A DNA stretch of 64,000 bases from Chromohalobacter marismortui (GTDB lineage Bacteria > Pseudomonadota > Gammaproteobacteria > Pseudomonadales > Halomonadaceae): positions 310,001 through 374,000 of the forward strand of contig NZ_SOBR01000002.1 in the NCBI RefSeq assembly GCF_004364315.1, given 5' to 3'. A program made the position numbers and the translations under genes. Shown in pieces: positions 35,844-45,558 of the stretch; the first letter of the stretch is position 1; the number at the start of each line of letters is the position of its first letter. Below the pieces are notes generated by a model that searched no databases, was not told the origin of the DNA, and worked only from the letters and a program-made list of their open reading frames with translations.

Positions 35844-37178
35844 ATGCTGATTCAAGACATCCTCCGCCGTAAGCGCGACGCCGAAGCCCTCGACGCCGAC
35901 GCCATCCACACCTTCATGCGCGGCGTCGCCGATGGCAGCGTAGGCGACGCCCAGATCGGCGCCTTCGCCATGGCGGTCGTGCTCAACGGCATGAACCGCG
36001 ACGAAGCCATCGCGCTGACCGAGGCCACCCGCGACTCCGGCCAGGTCCTGCGCTGGCACGACCTGCACCTCGACGGCCCGGTGCTCGACAAGCACTCCAC
36101 CGGCGGCGTGGGCGATCTGGTATCGCTGGTGCTGGGGCCGTGGATCGCCGCCTGCGGCGGCCATGTGCCCATGATCTCGGGGCGCGGGCTCGGCCACACC
36201 GGTGGCACGCTGGACAAACTCGAAGCTATTCCCGGCTATGACGTCACCCCCGACGACGCTCGCTTCCGCCGCCTGGTCAAGGACGTCGGCGTGGCGATCA
36301 TCGGGCAGACCGGCACCCTCGCCCCTGCCGACAAGCGCCTGTACGGCGTGCGCGACGTGACCGCCACGGTCGAGTCGCTGCCGCTGATCGTGGCCTCGAT
36401 TCTGGGCAAGAAGCTGGCCTGCGGGCTCGACACCCTGGTCATGGACGTCAAGGTCGGCAACGGCGCCTTCATGCCCACCGCCGAGGCCTCCCGGGAACTG
36501 GCCGAGGCCATCGTCGCCATCGGCAGCAGCGCCGGCACGCCCACCAGCGTGCTGTTGACCGACATGAATCAGCCGCTCGCCGACTGCGCCGGCAATGCCC
36601 TGGAAGTGCACGAAGCGTTGCGTCTTCTGAGAGGGGAAGGTCGCGATAGCCGCCTCTATCGGGTCACCCATGCCCTGGCCACGGAAATGCTCGTGCAAGC
36701 CGGTCTCGCCACCGATGCCGACGACGCCGCGATACGTCTGGAAACCGCCCTGGCCTCCGGCGAGGCACTGGAACGCTTCGCGCGCATGGTGCACGGCCTC
36801 GGCGGGCCGAGCGATCTGGCCGAACGCCCCGCGCACTATTTAGCACCCGCCCCCTGCACGACCGAGGTCGTCGCGCCTCGGGCCGGCACCGTCAACGCCA
36901 TCGACACCCGCGCGCTGGGGCTCGGCGTCGTCGAACTGGGCGGCGGACGCCGCAACGCCGGGGATGCCATCGACCCTCGCGTCGGCCTCTCGCATATCAC
37001 CCCGCTCGGCGAGCGCGTCGAGGCCGGGCAACCGCTGTTGCGCCTTCACGCCGCCAGCCAAACCGACGCCGATGCAGTCTCTCGGCGTCTGCGCGAGGCG
37101 TTCACCCTGGGCGAACCGGATCCCGCCGTGCCGACGTCGTTGATCCATGCCACCCTGCGTCAGGAGACATCGTCATGA
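35844..37178 (+). CDS. deoA: Thymidine phosphorylase DeoA
   Basis: 444 residues. Phosphorolysis of thymidine and deoxyuridine to base and deoxyribose-1-phosphate. Features are [57 protein letters not shown] (parts), the phosphate/pyrimidine-binding [22 protein letters not shown], and [11 protein letters not shown], matching the class II nucleoside phosphorylase fold. The longer frame starting at 35664 overlaps deoC and is rejected. No strong ribosome site is visible before the ATG, so the 74-base gap after deoC may limit translation. The stop overlaps the deoB start (ATGA). Confidence 0.96.
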   Translation: MLIQDILRRKRDAEALDADAIHTFMRGVADGSVGDAQIGAFAMAVVLNGMNRDEAIALTEATRDSGQVLRWHDLHLDGPVLDKHSTGGVGDLVSLVLGPWIAACGGHVPMISGRGLGHTGGTLDKLEAIPGYDVTPDDARFRRLVKDVGVAIIGQTGTLAPADKRLYGVRDVTATVESLPLIVASILGKKLACGLDTLVMDVKVGNGAFMPTAEASRELAEAIVAIGSSAGTPTSVLLTDMNQPLADCAGNALEVHEALRLLRGEGRDSRLYRVTHALATEMLVQAGLATDADDAAIRLETALASGEALERFARMVHGLGGPSDLAERPAHYLAPAPCTTEVVAPRAGTVNAIDTRALGLGVVELGGGRRNAGDAIDPRVGLSHITPLGERVEAGQPLLRLHAASQTDADAVSRRLREAFTLGEPDPAVPTSLIHATLRQETSS

Positions 37179-38425
37179 TCCGCGCCATCCTGCTCGTCCT
37201 CGATTCCTTCGGCATCGGCAATGCCCCGGATGCCGCCGCGTTCGGCGATGCCGGCGCGGATACGCTAGGCCATATCGCGCGTCACCGGGCCGCTGCCGGC
37301 CGACCGCTCGCGTTGCCCAACCTGGCAAAGCTGGGGCTCTATCACGCGCATCACCTTGCCACCGGCGAGTGGGCCGCGGGCATCACGCCCCCCGAGACGC
37401 TCGACGGCGCCTACGCGGCGGCATCCGAGATTTCCTCGGGCAAGGACACGCCCTCCGGGCATTGGGAGATCGCCGGCGTGCCGGCACTGTTCGAATGGGG
37501 TTACTTCCTCGACAAGACGCAGAGCTTCCCGCCCGATCTTTTGGAAGCGCTGATCGAGCGCGCCGACCTGCCCGGCGTGTTGGGCAACTGCCATGCGTCC
37601 GGCATGCCGATCCTCGAGGCACTGGGCGAAGAACATATCGCCACTGGCAAGCCCATCGTCTATACCTCGGCGGACTCGGTGTTCCAGATCGCCGCTCACG
37701 AGACCCATTTCGGCCTGGACCGCTTGTATGCGCTGTGCGAGATTGCCCGCGAGCTGCTGATGCCCTACAACATCGGTCGCGTCATCGCCCGCCCCTTCGT
37801 CGGCGAGACGCTGGACGCCTTCGAGCGCACCGGCAACCGTCGCGACTACGCCATCGAGCCCCCCACCCCGACCGTACTCCAAAAGCTGCACGACGGCGGC
37901 GGTACGGTATTGGGCGTGGGCAAGATCGGCGATATCTATGCGCATTGCGGCGTCTCCAGAGTGTTCAAGGCCCACGGCCATGACGCGCTGTTCGATGCCA
38001 CGCTCGAAGCCATCGATGAAGCAGGCGATCGAACGCTGGTAATGACCAACTTCGTCGACTTCGACACGCTGTACGGCCACCGGCGCGATCCGGACGGCTA
38101 CGCCGAGGCGCTGGAAGCCTTCGACCGGCGCCTGCCGGAAATACTGGCGGCGCTCGGTCCCGAGGATTTGCTCATTCTCACCGCCGATCACGGCAACGAC
38201 CCGACCTGGACAGGGACCGACCACACGCGCGAACAAGTCCCCGTGCTTGCCAGCGGCGCGCGTTTGGCGGCGGGACCGTTGGGCGACGAGGCCGGCCGTC
38301 TGACGACCTTCGCCGATATCGGCCAGAGCCTGGCGACACACTTCGGTCTCGCGCCCATGGCCCACGGCAGTGACTTCCTGAGCCCGGCGCCCGCCGCCGC
38401 CTCCACGACGACAACAGGAGACTGA
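37175..38425 (+). CDS. deoB: Phosphopentomutase DeoB
   Basis: 416 residues. Interconverts (deoxy)ribose-1-phosphate and -5-phosphate; alkaline-phosphatase superfamily with manganese. Metal-binding blocks: [29 protein letters not shown] (split), the substrate stretch [20 protein letters not shown]-free core, [17 protein letters not shown] and [22 protein letters not shown] (split), VPVLASG. It is coupled to deoA by a four-base overlap and followed by deoD after four bases. Confidence 0.96.
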   Translation: MIRAILLVLDSFGIGNAPDAAAFGDAGADTLGHIARHRAAAGRPLALPNLAKLGLYHAHHLATGEWAAGITPPETLDGAYAAASEISSGKDTPSGHWEIAGVPALFEWGYFLDKTQSFPPDLLEALIERADLPGVLGNCHASGMPILEALGEEHIATGKPIVYTSADSVFQIAAHETHFGLDRLYALCEIARELLMPYNIGRVIARPFVGETLDAFERTGNRRDYAIEPPTPTVLQKLHDGGGTVLGVGKIGDIYAHCGVSRVFKAHGHDALFDATLEAIDEAGDRTLVMTNFVDFDTLYGHRRDPDGYAEALEAFDRRLPEILAALGPEDLLILTADHGNDPTWTGTDHTREQVPVLASGARLAAGPLGDEAGRLTTFADIGQSLATHFGLAPMAHGSDFLSPAPAAASTTTTGD

Positions 38426-38429
38426 CGCT

Positions 38430-39161
38430 ATGTCGACCCCGCATATCGATGCCCCCGCCGGTGCCTTCGCCGACACCGTGCTCATGCCCGGCGATCCGCT
38501 GCGCGCCCAGTTCATCGCCGAGACCTTTCTCGACGACGTCGAGTGCGTCAACCGGGTGCGCAACATGCTCGGTTTCACCGGCACCTATCGCGGCCGCAGG
38601 ATCTCGGTGATGGGCAGTGGCATGGGCATTCCCTCGATCTCGATCTATGCCAAGGAGCTGATCACCGAGTACGGCGCCAGGCGCCTGGTACGCGTAGGCT
38701 CCTGCGGCGCGGTGCGCGATGACGTGGCGGTCAACGACATCGTCGTGGGCATGGGCGCGTGTACCGATTCCGGCGTCAACCGTACGCGCTTCAAGGGCCA
38801 CGATTTCGCCGCCATCGCCGACTTCGATCTGACCCGTCACGCCGTCGACGCCGCGCGCGCACGTGGCATCCAGGCCAAGGTCGGCAACCTGTTCTCGGCG
38901 GATCTTTTCTACTCGCCCGACGACGCCATGTTCGACGTCATGAAGCGCCACGGCATTCTCGGCGTCGAGATGGAAGCCGCCGGGCTGTATGGCGTCGCCG
39001 CCGAGTTCGGCGCCCGCGCCTTGACCGTGTGCACGGTCTCCGATCATATCCTGAAAGGCGAAGCCCTCGACGCACAGACGCGCCAGACCGGCTTTCACGA
39101 GATGATGGCCATCACCCTCGAGGGCCTGCTCCGCGACGACGAGGACACCGCCCATGACTGA
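38430..39161 (+). CDS. deoD: Purine nucleoside phosphorylase DeoD-type
   Basis: 243 residues, hexameric trimer-of-dimers type. Cleaves purine (deoxy)nucleosides with phosphate. Motifs: [51 protein letters not shown] (split), [37 protein letters not shown] and CTVSDHIL containing the catalytic Asp. AGGAG precedes the ATG. Its end overlaps the cdd start by eight bases. Confidence 0.96.
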   Translation: MSTPHIDAPAGAFADTVLMPGDPLRAQFIAETFLDDVECVNRVRNMLGFTGTYRGRRISVMGSGMGIPSISIYAKELITEYGARRLVRVGSCGAVRDDVAVNDIVVGMGACTDSGVNRTRFKGHDFAAIADFDLTRHAVDAARARGIQAKVGNLFSADLFYSPDDAMFDVMKRHGILGVEMEAAGLYGVAAEFGARALTVCTVSDHILKGEALDAQTRQTGFHEMMAITLEGLLRDDEDTAHD

Positions 39162-39576
39162 GCCGCGTTTCACGCCTCTTTCCGAGGCCTCACGTCAGGC
39201 ACTGATCGCGGTGCGCGACAGCGCCTATGCGCCCTACTCCCGGCACCCGGTGGGGGCACTGCTGATCGCCGAGAGCGGCCGGCATTATCTGGGCTGCAAC
39301 GTGGAAAGCGCCAACTTCAAGGGCCTATGCGCCGAAGCCGGCGCCATCAGCGCGATGAGCGCTCAGGGCGAGCGCGAGATCGTCACGCTGTACGTCATCG
39401 GCCCCGGCGAGCATCTATGCACGCCCTGTGGCGACTGCCGCCAGCGCATTCGCGAATTCGCCACGCCGGACACCGTGATCGTCGTCCTCGATGGCGACGG
39501 CACGCCGCTCAAGCACTACACCATGGAGCAGTTACTGCCCGACTCCTTCGGGCCGGAGAACCTTCCACCGGCGTGA
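39154..39576 (+). CDS. cdd: Cytidine deaminase Cdd
   Basis: 140 residues, the short tetrameric form. Deaminates cytidine and deoxycytidine to uridines, feeding DeoA. The zinc site has Cys59-Ala-Glu61 ([12 protein letters not shown]) and PCGDC with Cys92 and Cys95; [15 protein letters not shown] and [12 protein letters not shown] are typical substrate-binding stretches. It completes the salvage operon by converting dC into a DeoA substrate. Overlap with deoD suggests coupled translation. Confidence 0.95.
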   Translation: MTEPRFTPLSEASRQALIAVRDSAYAPYSRHPVGALLIAESGRHYLGCNVESANFKGLCAEAGAISAMSAQGEREIVTLYVIGPGEHLCTPCGDCRQRIREFATPDTVIVVLDGDGTPLKHYTMEQLLPDSFGPENLPPA

Positions 39577-39590
39577 GGCAGATTCCAGCC

Positions 39591-40520
39591 TCAAGCATCC
39601 CAATACGGCGGCTCGCCGATCGTCGTCTGCAAGTCGCCCAGGAACGCCGCCACCTTGGAGGAGCGCAAGCGGTTTTCCGGAAAGATCGCATGAATGCCTT
39701 GCGGGGCAGGCTCGCCGGAGGCCTCCCACTCGGACAGCACCGGCGTCAGCCGCCCGGCCTTGAGCTCCGCATGGATCAGCCAGGTCGGGAACAGCACGAT
39801 GCCCTGTCCCTGCAAGGCCGCTTCCAGCAAGCTTTCCGCATTGTTGCTGCGCAGGTTGCCACGCACCTCCCTGACTCGGTACTTACGGGCGCCGGGATCA
39901 CGGAAATACCACGGCTGAACGCCACGCGTGCCCTTGTAGATCAAGCAGTTGTGCTCGGATAACGCGTCCGGCGTCGCCGGCATGCCCCAGCGTTCAAGAT
40001 AGCCAGGCGCAGCGCACACCACGAAGTGTTGCCGGGCCAACTGCCGCGCGACCAGACTGGAATCATTCAGGGCCCCCACCCGCACCACGACATCGACGCC
40101 TTCCTGTACCGGATCGATGAAGGCATCGCTGAGCGTCAGCTCCGTCTCGAGCCGCGTATACCTGGCCTGAAAACTCGCCAGGCGTGGCGCGATATGCCGT
40201 CGCCCGAAAGCCACCGGGGCGTTGATGCGCAACAGCCCCTGCGGCTGCGAAGCCGTGCCCGCCGCCTGTTCCGTGGCGATATCCAGTGAATCCAGGATCT
40301 CGCGCACTTCCTGATAATACCGCTCCCCCACTTCCGTCAGCCGCACCGCGCGCGTATGCCGATAGAGCAGCCGCTGGCCCAATGCCTTCTCCAGCGCCGC
40401 GATATGACGCGACACCGAGGAGGCCGGCAACCCCTGCTGGCGCGCCGCCGCCGCAAAGCTCCCGGTGGCCGCGACCCGAACGAACAAGCGCAATGCCACC
40501 AACGACATCGAGTTGCTCAT
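39591..40520 (-). CDS. LysR-family regulator, divergent from DUF606 transporters
   Basis: 309 residues. N-terminal winged HTH (LVALRLFVRVAATGSFAAAARQQGLPASSVSRHIAALEKALGQRLLYRHTR in parts) and a LysR substrate domain (LLRINAPVAFGRRHIAPRLA, VDVVVRVGALNDSSLVARQL, GQGIVLFPTWLI). It belongs to the group often found next to transporters or oxidoreductases. The ATG at 40520 has AGGTG nine bases upstream. It is convergent with cdd (14-base gap) and divergent from the two DUF606 genes, which it probably controls. Confidence 0.9.
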   Translation of the reverse strand: MSNSMSLVALRLFVRVAATGSFAAAARQQGLPASSVSRHIAALEKALGQRLLYRHTRAVRLTEVGERYYQEVREILDSLDIATEQAAGTASQPQGLLRINAPVAFGRRHIAPRLASFQARYTRLETELTLSDAFIDPVQEGVDVVVRVGALNDSSLVARQLARQHFVVCAAPGYLERWGMPATPDALSEHNCLIYKGTRGVQPWYFRDPGARKYRVREVRGNLRSNNAESLLEAALQGQGIVLFPTWLIHAELKAGRLTPVLSEWEASGEPAPQGIHAIFPENRLRSSKVAAFLGDLQTTIGEPPYWDA

Positions 40521-40605
40521 AATGCAATTCACCTATGCCAAACCACCTCATTGTAGCGTTAAAAGCAAGGCGCTATCGTCGCCTTCCTTTTACGGAGGTT
40601 ACCCC

Positions 40606-41034
40606 ATGAAAACCATCATCCTATTGCTGGCCGTCCTCCTGGCAGGCATGGGCCTGTCCATGGAAGCCGGTCTACTCGGCCCCTTGGGAAAGGAGATCGG
40701 CCACTTCTCGGCGACCCTGTCGATCTTTCTCGTCGGCGGGTTGCTATTGACCCTGGCACTGATCTTCAGCCGACCCCGGCTCGGGCAACTGTTCCAACAG
40801 CCTCGTTGGCTCCTGACCGGTGGCATTCTCGGGCCGGTGTACGTCGTCGTGCTCACCATCGCCACGCCCTTCGTGGGCGTGGGCACGACCATGATCGGCA
40901 TTCTCAGCGGCCAGGTCGCCGCCAGCCTGGTCATCGACCATTTCGGCCTGCTGGGCAGCGAGCGCCGCGGCGTCGACGGCTACCGGCTGCTCGCCCTGCT
41001 ATTGATCATCGCCGCCCTCTGGCTCATGCAGTAA
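40606..41034 (+). CDS. DUF606 (YdcZ) family small DMT-type membrane protein, first of a pair
   Basis: 142 residues with five predicted helices (IILLLAVLLAGMGLSMEAGLL, ATLSIFLVGGLLLTLALIF, WLLTGGILGPVYVVVLTIATPFVG, TTMIGILSGQVAASLVI, LLALLLIIAALWLM). It is a half-size member of the drug/metabolite transporter superfamily that likely pairs with the next gene. GGAGG lies six bases before the ATG. The substrate is unknown. The upstream in-frame extension begins inside the LysR gene and is ignored. Confidence 0.85.
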   Translation: MKTIILLLAVLLAGMGLSMEAGLLGPLGKEIGHFSATLSIFLVGGLLLTLALIFSRPRLGQLFQQPRWLLTGGILGPVYVVVLTIATPFVGVGTTMIGILSGQVAASLVIDHFGLLGSERRGVDGYRLLALLLIIAALWLMQ

Positions 41035-41044
41035 GGAGACTCTC

Positions 41045-41527
41045 ATGCTATTGCCACTCATCTTTCTCGTGCTTCTCATCGGCGGCGCGGCCCTCGCCGC
41101 GCAATCGTCGATCAACGGCCGCCTCGGCGCCAATGTCGGCGTGCTGGAAAGCGCCTGGCTGACCTTTGCCTCGGGTGCCTTGATCACCTTCTTGTTGATG
41201 TTCTTCTTCGAGCCCGCGCACCAGGAGACGTTGTTCACGGTACCCAAATGGCAGTTGATCGGTGCCTTGTTCGGCGTGGTCTACATGATCGTCATCGTCT
41301 TCGCCGTGCCCCGCGTCGGTACCGCCGCGGCCACGGTCGCGACGATCTCCGGCCAGTTGCTGATGAGCGTATTGATCGACAACTTCGGCTGGCTGGGCAA
41401 CGCCCGCATGCCGCTGGACGCCTCGCGCTATACCGCCCTGGCCCTGCTCGCCGCTGCCCTGGTGCTGATTTATCTGAGCAACACGCGACAGCGGATCGCA
41501 CAGGCCAAGGCCACCGCCGCCGAATAA
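41045..41527 (+). CDS. DUF606 (YdcZ) family small DMT-type membrane protein, second of a pair
   Basis: 160 residues, five hydrophobic segments (LLPLIFLVLLIGGAALAAQS, AWLTFASGALITFLLMFFF, WQLIGALFGVVYMIVIVFAVP, AATVATISGQLLMSVLI, ALALLAAALVLIYL). The INGRLGANVGVLESAWLTF motif is characteristic of DUF606. It starts ten bases after its partner with AAGGAG upstream, so both are in one transcript. The two probably form an antiparallel heterodimer, as for other DMT half-transporters. Confidence 0.87.
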   Translation: MLLPLIFLVLLIGGAALAAQSSINGRLGANVGVLESAWLTFASGALITFLLMFFFEPAHQETLFTVPKWQLIGALFGVVYMIVIVFAVPRVGTAAATVATISGQLLMSVLIDNFGWLGNARMPLDASRYTALALLAAALVLIYLSNTRQRIAQAKATAAE

Positions 41528-41530
41528 TCC

Positions 41531-41737
41531 TCAGCGCAACGGCTCTAGCAGCGCGTTGAGGCCGTTGTGGTCGATTTCATGCATCAGGGCGAGCAGCCGC
41601 CCGATCTCCCCCTGCGGGAAGCCCTGCCGGGCGAACCAGGCAAGATAAGGGCCGGGGAGGTCAGCGATGAGTCGGCCTTCGTATTTACCGAAAGGCATCG
41701 TGCGGGTGGCGAGCTTTTGCAAATCGTCAGGGGTCAT
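41531..41737 (-). CDS. DUF3820 small protein
   Basis: 68 residues: MTPDDLQKLATRTMPFGKYE, then GRLIADLPGPYLAWFARQGF, GEIGRLLALMHEIDHNGL. This is the conserved gammaproteobacterial DUF3820 family, sometimes labelled quorum-sensing-regulated virulence factor, with unknown biochemical function. The MPFGKYxGRLIxDLPxxYLxWF pattern also occurs in the exonuclease-associated small domains. It is convergent with the DUF606 pair, three bases from its stop. Confidence 0.85.
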   Translation of the reverse strand: MTPDDLQKLATRTMPFGKYEGRLIADLPGPYLAWFARQGFPQGEIGRLLALMHEIDHNGLNALLEPLR

Positions 41738-41939
41738 GGCGGCGCTTCTCGCGTAACGGTCCAGGCGACCATGCTAACGGACGCGTCGACACGCGTCGCC
41801 ATGGCGCGCATGCCATGCGTCGCACGCATACCCCCATTACCAAGTAGCGTTTGAGCATAGTGCCCCGTGTGTCGGTAGAGTGGCAGGCCCTGCCATTGGC
41901 GCATGGCGCCACACGATAACGACAAACGGAGACTGGGTG

Positions 41940-43490
41940 ATGCAAACATCGCTACGGCCCTTGGTTTTCTGGCCAACCTTCCTGGTACTGCTGGCGGCGG
42001 TGATCGCCAGCTACGTCAATCTCGACGCCTTCCTGGCCACCGCCAGCGCGCTCAACGCTGCCATCCTGGATAACTTCGCGTGGCTCTTCAGCCTGGGCAG
42101 CCTGTACCTGCTGGTACTGGCCGTCATCGTCTATTTCTCGCCGCTGGGTAAACTACGTATCGGTGGCGAACAGGCAACGCCCATGCTGTCGCGACTGCGC
42201 TGGTTCTCGATCACGCTGTGCACCACGCTGGCTGTGGGGGTGCTGTTCTGGACCACCGCCGAGCCGCTGTATCACTTCATGGGGCCGCCCGCGTCGCTGG
42301 GTCTGGAGGCCGGTTCCAGCGATGCCATGCTGTTCGCGATGTCGACCATGTTCCTGCACTGGTCGTTCACGCCCTATGCCATCTACGCCGTGCCGGCACT
42401 GATCTTCGCGCTGGCGTTTTATAACCTGCGTTTGCGCTTCTCGATCTCGAGCATGCTGGAGCCGGTGTTCGGACCCAGGGTCAAGCGTTTCGGCGGCTTG
42501 ATCGACGCCGTCTCGCTCTACGCCCTGGTGGCCGGCATGGCCTCGTCGCTGGGCACCGGCGCGCTGACGTTGGCCGGCGGCGCGGGGCAGTATCTGGGTG
42601 GCGAGACCAGTCCGCTGCGTCTGGGCGTGGTCATCGCCTTGATCGTGGTGACCTTCGTGATTTCCGCGGCCAGCGGCCTGCAGAAAGGCATCGCGCGGCT
42701 ATCGTCGCTGAACGCCATCCTGCTGTTGATTCTCGGCGTGTTCATCTTCGTGGTGGGGCCGACGAGCTTCATGCTCTCGCTGGGCGTGGAATCCTTCGGC
42801 GTCTATCTCGACAACTTCTTCACCAAGAGCCTGTTCACCGGCGCCGCCGGCGAAGACCCGTGGCCACAGTGGTGGTCGATCTTCTACTGGGCGGTGTGGT
42901 TCGCCTGGGCACCCATGGCGGCGCTGTTTTTGGGCAAGATTTCACGCGGCTACACGGTTCGTGAGTTCCTGCGGGTCAATCTCTTCTACCCAGCCCTTTT
43001 CGCCTCCGCCTGGGTCATCATCTTCTCCGGCGCGGCGCTTTATTTTCAGGCCCGTACCGGTGTCGATCTGCATGCCATTCTCAATGATCGCGGCGTCGAG
43101 AACGTGCTCTACGAGCTGTTCCGTCAACTGCCTTTCGCCGGTGTCTGGATTCCCTTGCTGCTGTTCATCGCCTACATCTCCTACGTCACGGCGGCGGACT
43201 CGCAGACCGATGCCATCGGCAATCTGTGCACACGCGGCCTGACCGCCGACTCGGATCTCAACACCGGCGTGTCGATGAAGGTCCTGTGGGGCGTCATCGT
43301 CGGCATCGTGTCCTGGGTCATGGTCAGCTTCGTGGGCATCGACGGCATCAAGATGCTCTCCAACCTCGGCGGCCTGCCGGCGCTGATCATCGTGCTGCTC
43401 GCCACCGGCTCGCTATGGCGCTGGTTGAAGAATCCCGAGCGTCTCGCGGCACCGCCTCTCTCTTCCCACGCCTCCAAGGACGACGCATGA
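41940..43490 (+). CDS. BCCT family transporter
   Basis: 516 residues, about twelve helices. BCCT proteins import betaine, carnitine, choline or related quaternary/zwitterionic compounds with Na+ or H+. Landmarks: FWTTAEPLYHFMGPP in helix 4, MSTMFLHWSFTPYAIYA, and the helix-8 Trp box FYWAVWFAWAP followed by GKISRGYTVREFL. Compared with BetP the first Trp pair is VW rather than WW, and there is no long C-terminal osmosensory tail, so an osmoprotectant role is less likely than uptake of a nutrient. GGAG selects the ATG at 41940. The stop overlaps the CocE-type hydrolase start. Confidence 0.93.
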   Translation: MQTSLRPLVFWPTFLVLLAAVIASYVNLDAFLATASALNAAILDNFAWLFSLGSLYLLVLAVIVYFSPLGKLRIGGEQATPMLSRLRWFSITLCTTLAVGVLFWTTAEPLYHFMGPPASLGLEAGSSDAMLFAMSTMFLHWSFTPYAIYAVPALIFALAFYNLRLRFSISSMLEPVFGPRVKRFGGLIDAVSLYALVAGMASSLGTGALTLAGGAGQYLGGETSPLRLGVVIALIVVTFVISAASGLQKGIARLSSLNAILLLILGVFIFVVGPTSFMLSLGVESFGVYLDNFFTKSLFTGAAGEDPWPQWWSIFYWAVWFAWAPMAALFLGKISRGYTVREFLRVNLFYPALFASAWVIIFSGAALYFQARTGVDLHAILNDRGVENVLYELFRQLPFAGVWIPLLLFIAYISYVTAADSQTDAIGNLCTRGLTADSDLNTGVSMKVLWGVIVGIVSWVMVSFVGIDGIKMLSNLGGLPALIIVLLATGSLWRWLKNPERLAAPPLSSHASKDDA

Positions 43491-45523
43491 ACATCAAACA
43501 CGACTTTCCATACCGCGTGCGCGAGATCGAGAACCAATGGATCGTGCTCGCCGACGGCACGCGCCTGGCGGCCCGCATCTGGTTACCCGAGGATGCCGAA
43601 TCGAATCCGGTACCGGCGATCCTCGAATACCTGCCCTATCGCAAACGCGACGGCACGGCGGTGCGCGACGAGCTGACTCATCCCTACTTCGCCGGCCACG
43701 GTTACGCCTGCATTCGGGTCGATATGCGCGGCAATGGCGAGTCCGATGGGCTGATGGAGGACGAGTATGCCCCCCAGGAACAGCGTGATGCACTGGAGGT
43801 GATCGACTGGATCACCGGCCAGCCCTGGTGCGACGGCAAGCTCGGCATGATGGGCATCTCCTGGGGCGGCTTCAACAGCCTGCAACTCGCCGCCCTGCGC
43901 CCCGAGCCGCTCAAGGCGATCATCACGCTGTGCTCCACCGACGACCGCTATGCCGACGATATCCATTACAAGGGCGGCAACATGCTGCTCGAGAATCTCG
44001 GCTGGGCGGCGACCATGCTCAGTTTCTCGGCCGCCGTGCCCGATCCGGCGCTGGTCGGCGATCGCTGGCGCGAGATGTGGAAACACCGTCTCGACAACAT
44101 GCCGCTGCTGGCGGAAACCTGGCTCGAGCACCAGCATCGCGACGCCTACTGGAAACACGGTTCGATCTGCGAGAACTATCACCAAGCGCTAGGCGGCATC
44201 GAAGCGGCTGTCTATATGGTCAGCGGCTGGGCCGATTCGTACATCAACACAATCCCGCGGATGATGGACAATCTCTCATGCCCGAAGAAGGCGCTGATCG
44301 GGCCCTGGATGCACAAGTACCCCCATTTCGCGATCCCCGACCCGGCCATCGGTTTTCTGCAGGAGGCGCTGCGCTGGTGGGATTACTGGCTCAAGGATAC
44401 CGACACCGGCATCATGGACGAGCCACCCTGCACCTTCTATCTGCAGGATGGCGTGCCGCCGGCGCCCAAGTATCTCGAGCGTCCCGGGAAATGGGTGCAG
44501 ACCTCCCATTGGCCCGCGCCCAGCGACGAGGTCGAGACGCAGTTACTGGTGCTCGGCGACCAGGGATTGGCGTCCAACGGCCGCTTGAGCAACGACCGGC
44601 AAATCGCCTCGCCGCTGACCGCAGGCGCGCTGCAGGGCGAATACATTCCACTGTGGTTCGGCGCCGACTTTCCGCCGGACCAGCGCCGTGACGATGGCCT
44701 GTCGTTGACCTTCGACTCGGTGCCCTACATCGAAGGGCTCGATATTCTCGGCCAACCGAGACTTGCAGTGTCGGTCACCAGCACCGAAGCGTGCGGCCAA
44801 CTGCATGTGCGCCTATGCGACGTGGCCCCGAACGGCGAAAGCGCGCTGATCACCTATGGCACGCTCAATCTCACTCTGCGTGACGACCCCGGCACGATGA
44901 CGCCACCGGTACCGGGCGAGCCGCTGGACGTTCGCGTGCCGCTGGATCTGATCGGCTATCGCCTGCCCCCGGGACACCGCCTGCGCGTGGCGCTCTCCAG
45001 CGCCAGCTTTCCGCTGGTGTGGTCGCCGCAAAAGCGCGCGGATCTCACGCTTCAGGCCGGGACACCGACGCTGGAACTGCCCGTCTGCAAGGCGAGCTAT
45101 CTGCCGATGCCGTTCGCAGCGCCGGAGAGCGCGCCGCCCTGTCGCGTGGAAACGCTGCGTGCCGGTCAGCCCAAGCGCACGATCAGCGAGGACGTCGGCA
45201 GCGGCGAGGTGACCGTCACCGTGGAAGACGACATGGGCGACATTCGCTTCGAGGATCACGGCTTACGTGTCGAGCAAAAAGCAAAAGAGGTCTACAGCAG
45301 TCACCCGACCGACGCCACACGGACACGTGCCGATATCGAGTGGGTCTACCGCGCCAGCCGCGATGAAGGCGACGGCCAGTTCGCCGTCGAGGTGACCAGT
45401 CGCTACCACCTGCATTGCGACGCAGACACCTTCTACCTCAACGCCGAGCAAATCGCCCACGAGGGCGAGACGTTGATCAGCGAGAAGTCGTGGCAGCGCG
45501 AGATTCCACGCACGGCCATTTGA
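43487..45523 (+). CDS. CocE/NonD family hydrolase (X-Pro dipeptidyl-peptidase S15 type)
   Basis: 678 residues. Alpha/beta hydrolase core with nucleophile Ser125 in MGISWGGFNSLQ, an acid in SGWADSYIN and His in IGPWMHKYPH, followed by a PepX C-terminal beta-sandwich (about 400-570: RLAVSVTSTEACGQLHVRL, PPGHRLRVALSSASFPLVW). Such enzymes hydrolyse esters or amides (cocaine, cephalosporin side chains, peptides). The ATG overlaps the BCCT stop (ATGA), so hydrolase and transporter are made together: the substrate is probably a BCCT cargo bearing an ester or amide bond. No signal peptide, thus cytoplasmic. The last about 100 residues are not assigned. Confidence 0.9.
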   Translation: MNIKHDFPYRVREIENQWIVLADGTRLAARIWLPEDAESNPVPAILEYLPYRKRDGTAVRDELTHPYFAGHGYACIRVDMRGNGESDGLMEDEYAPQEQRDALEVIDWITGQPWCDGKLGMMGISWGGFNSLQLAALRPEPLKAIITLCSTDDRYADDIHYKGGNMLLENLGWAATMLSFSAAVPDPALVGDRWREMWKHRLDNMPLLAETWLEHQHRDAYWKHGSICENYHQALGGIEAAVYMVSGWADSYINTIPRMMDNLSCPKKALIGPWMHKYPHFAIPDPAIGFLQEALRWWDYWLKDTDTGIMDEPPCTFYLQDGVPPAPKYLERPGKWVQTSHWPAPSDEVETQLLVLGDQGLASNGRLSNDRQIASPLTAGALQGEYIPLWFGADFPPDQRRDDGLSLTFDSVPYIEGLDILGQPRLAVSVTSTEACGQLHVRLCDVAPNGESALITYGTLNLTLRDDPGTMTPPVPGEPLDVRVPLDLIGYRLPPGHRLRVALSSASFPLVWSPQKRADLTLQAGTPTLELPVCKASYLPMPFAAPESAPPCRVETLRAGQPKRTISEDVGSGEVTVTVEDDMGDIRFEDHGLRVEQKAKEVYSSHPTDATRTRADIEWVYRASRDEGDGQFAVEVTSRYHLHCDADTFYLNAEQIAHEGETLISEKSWQREIPRTAI

Positions 45524-45558
45524 GCAGCGGCGTGCATGTTATGCTCCGGGGTCGTTTC

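Noticed and set aside
37265-38584. A 439-codon open frame opposite deoB and deoD
   Set aside because: Both deo genes have complete catalytic motifs and operon coupling; the antisense frame has none.
43226-43486. N-terminal extension of the CocE-type hydrolase
   Set aside because: It overlaps the BCCT coding region in another frame, is Arg/His-rich, and the ATG at 43487 has AAGGA and the ATGA coupling.
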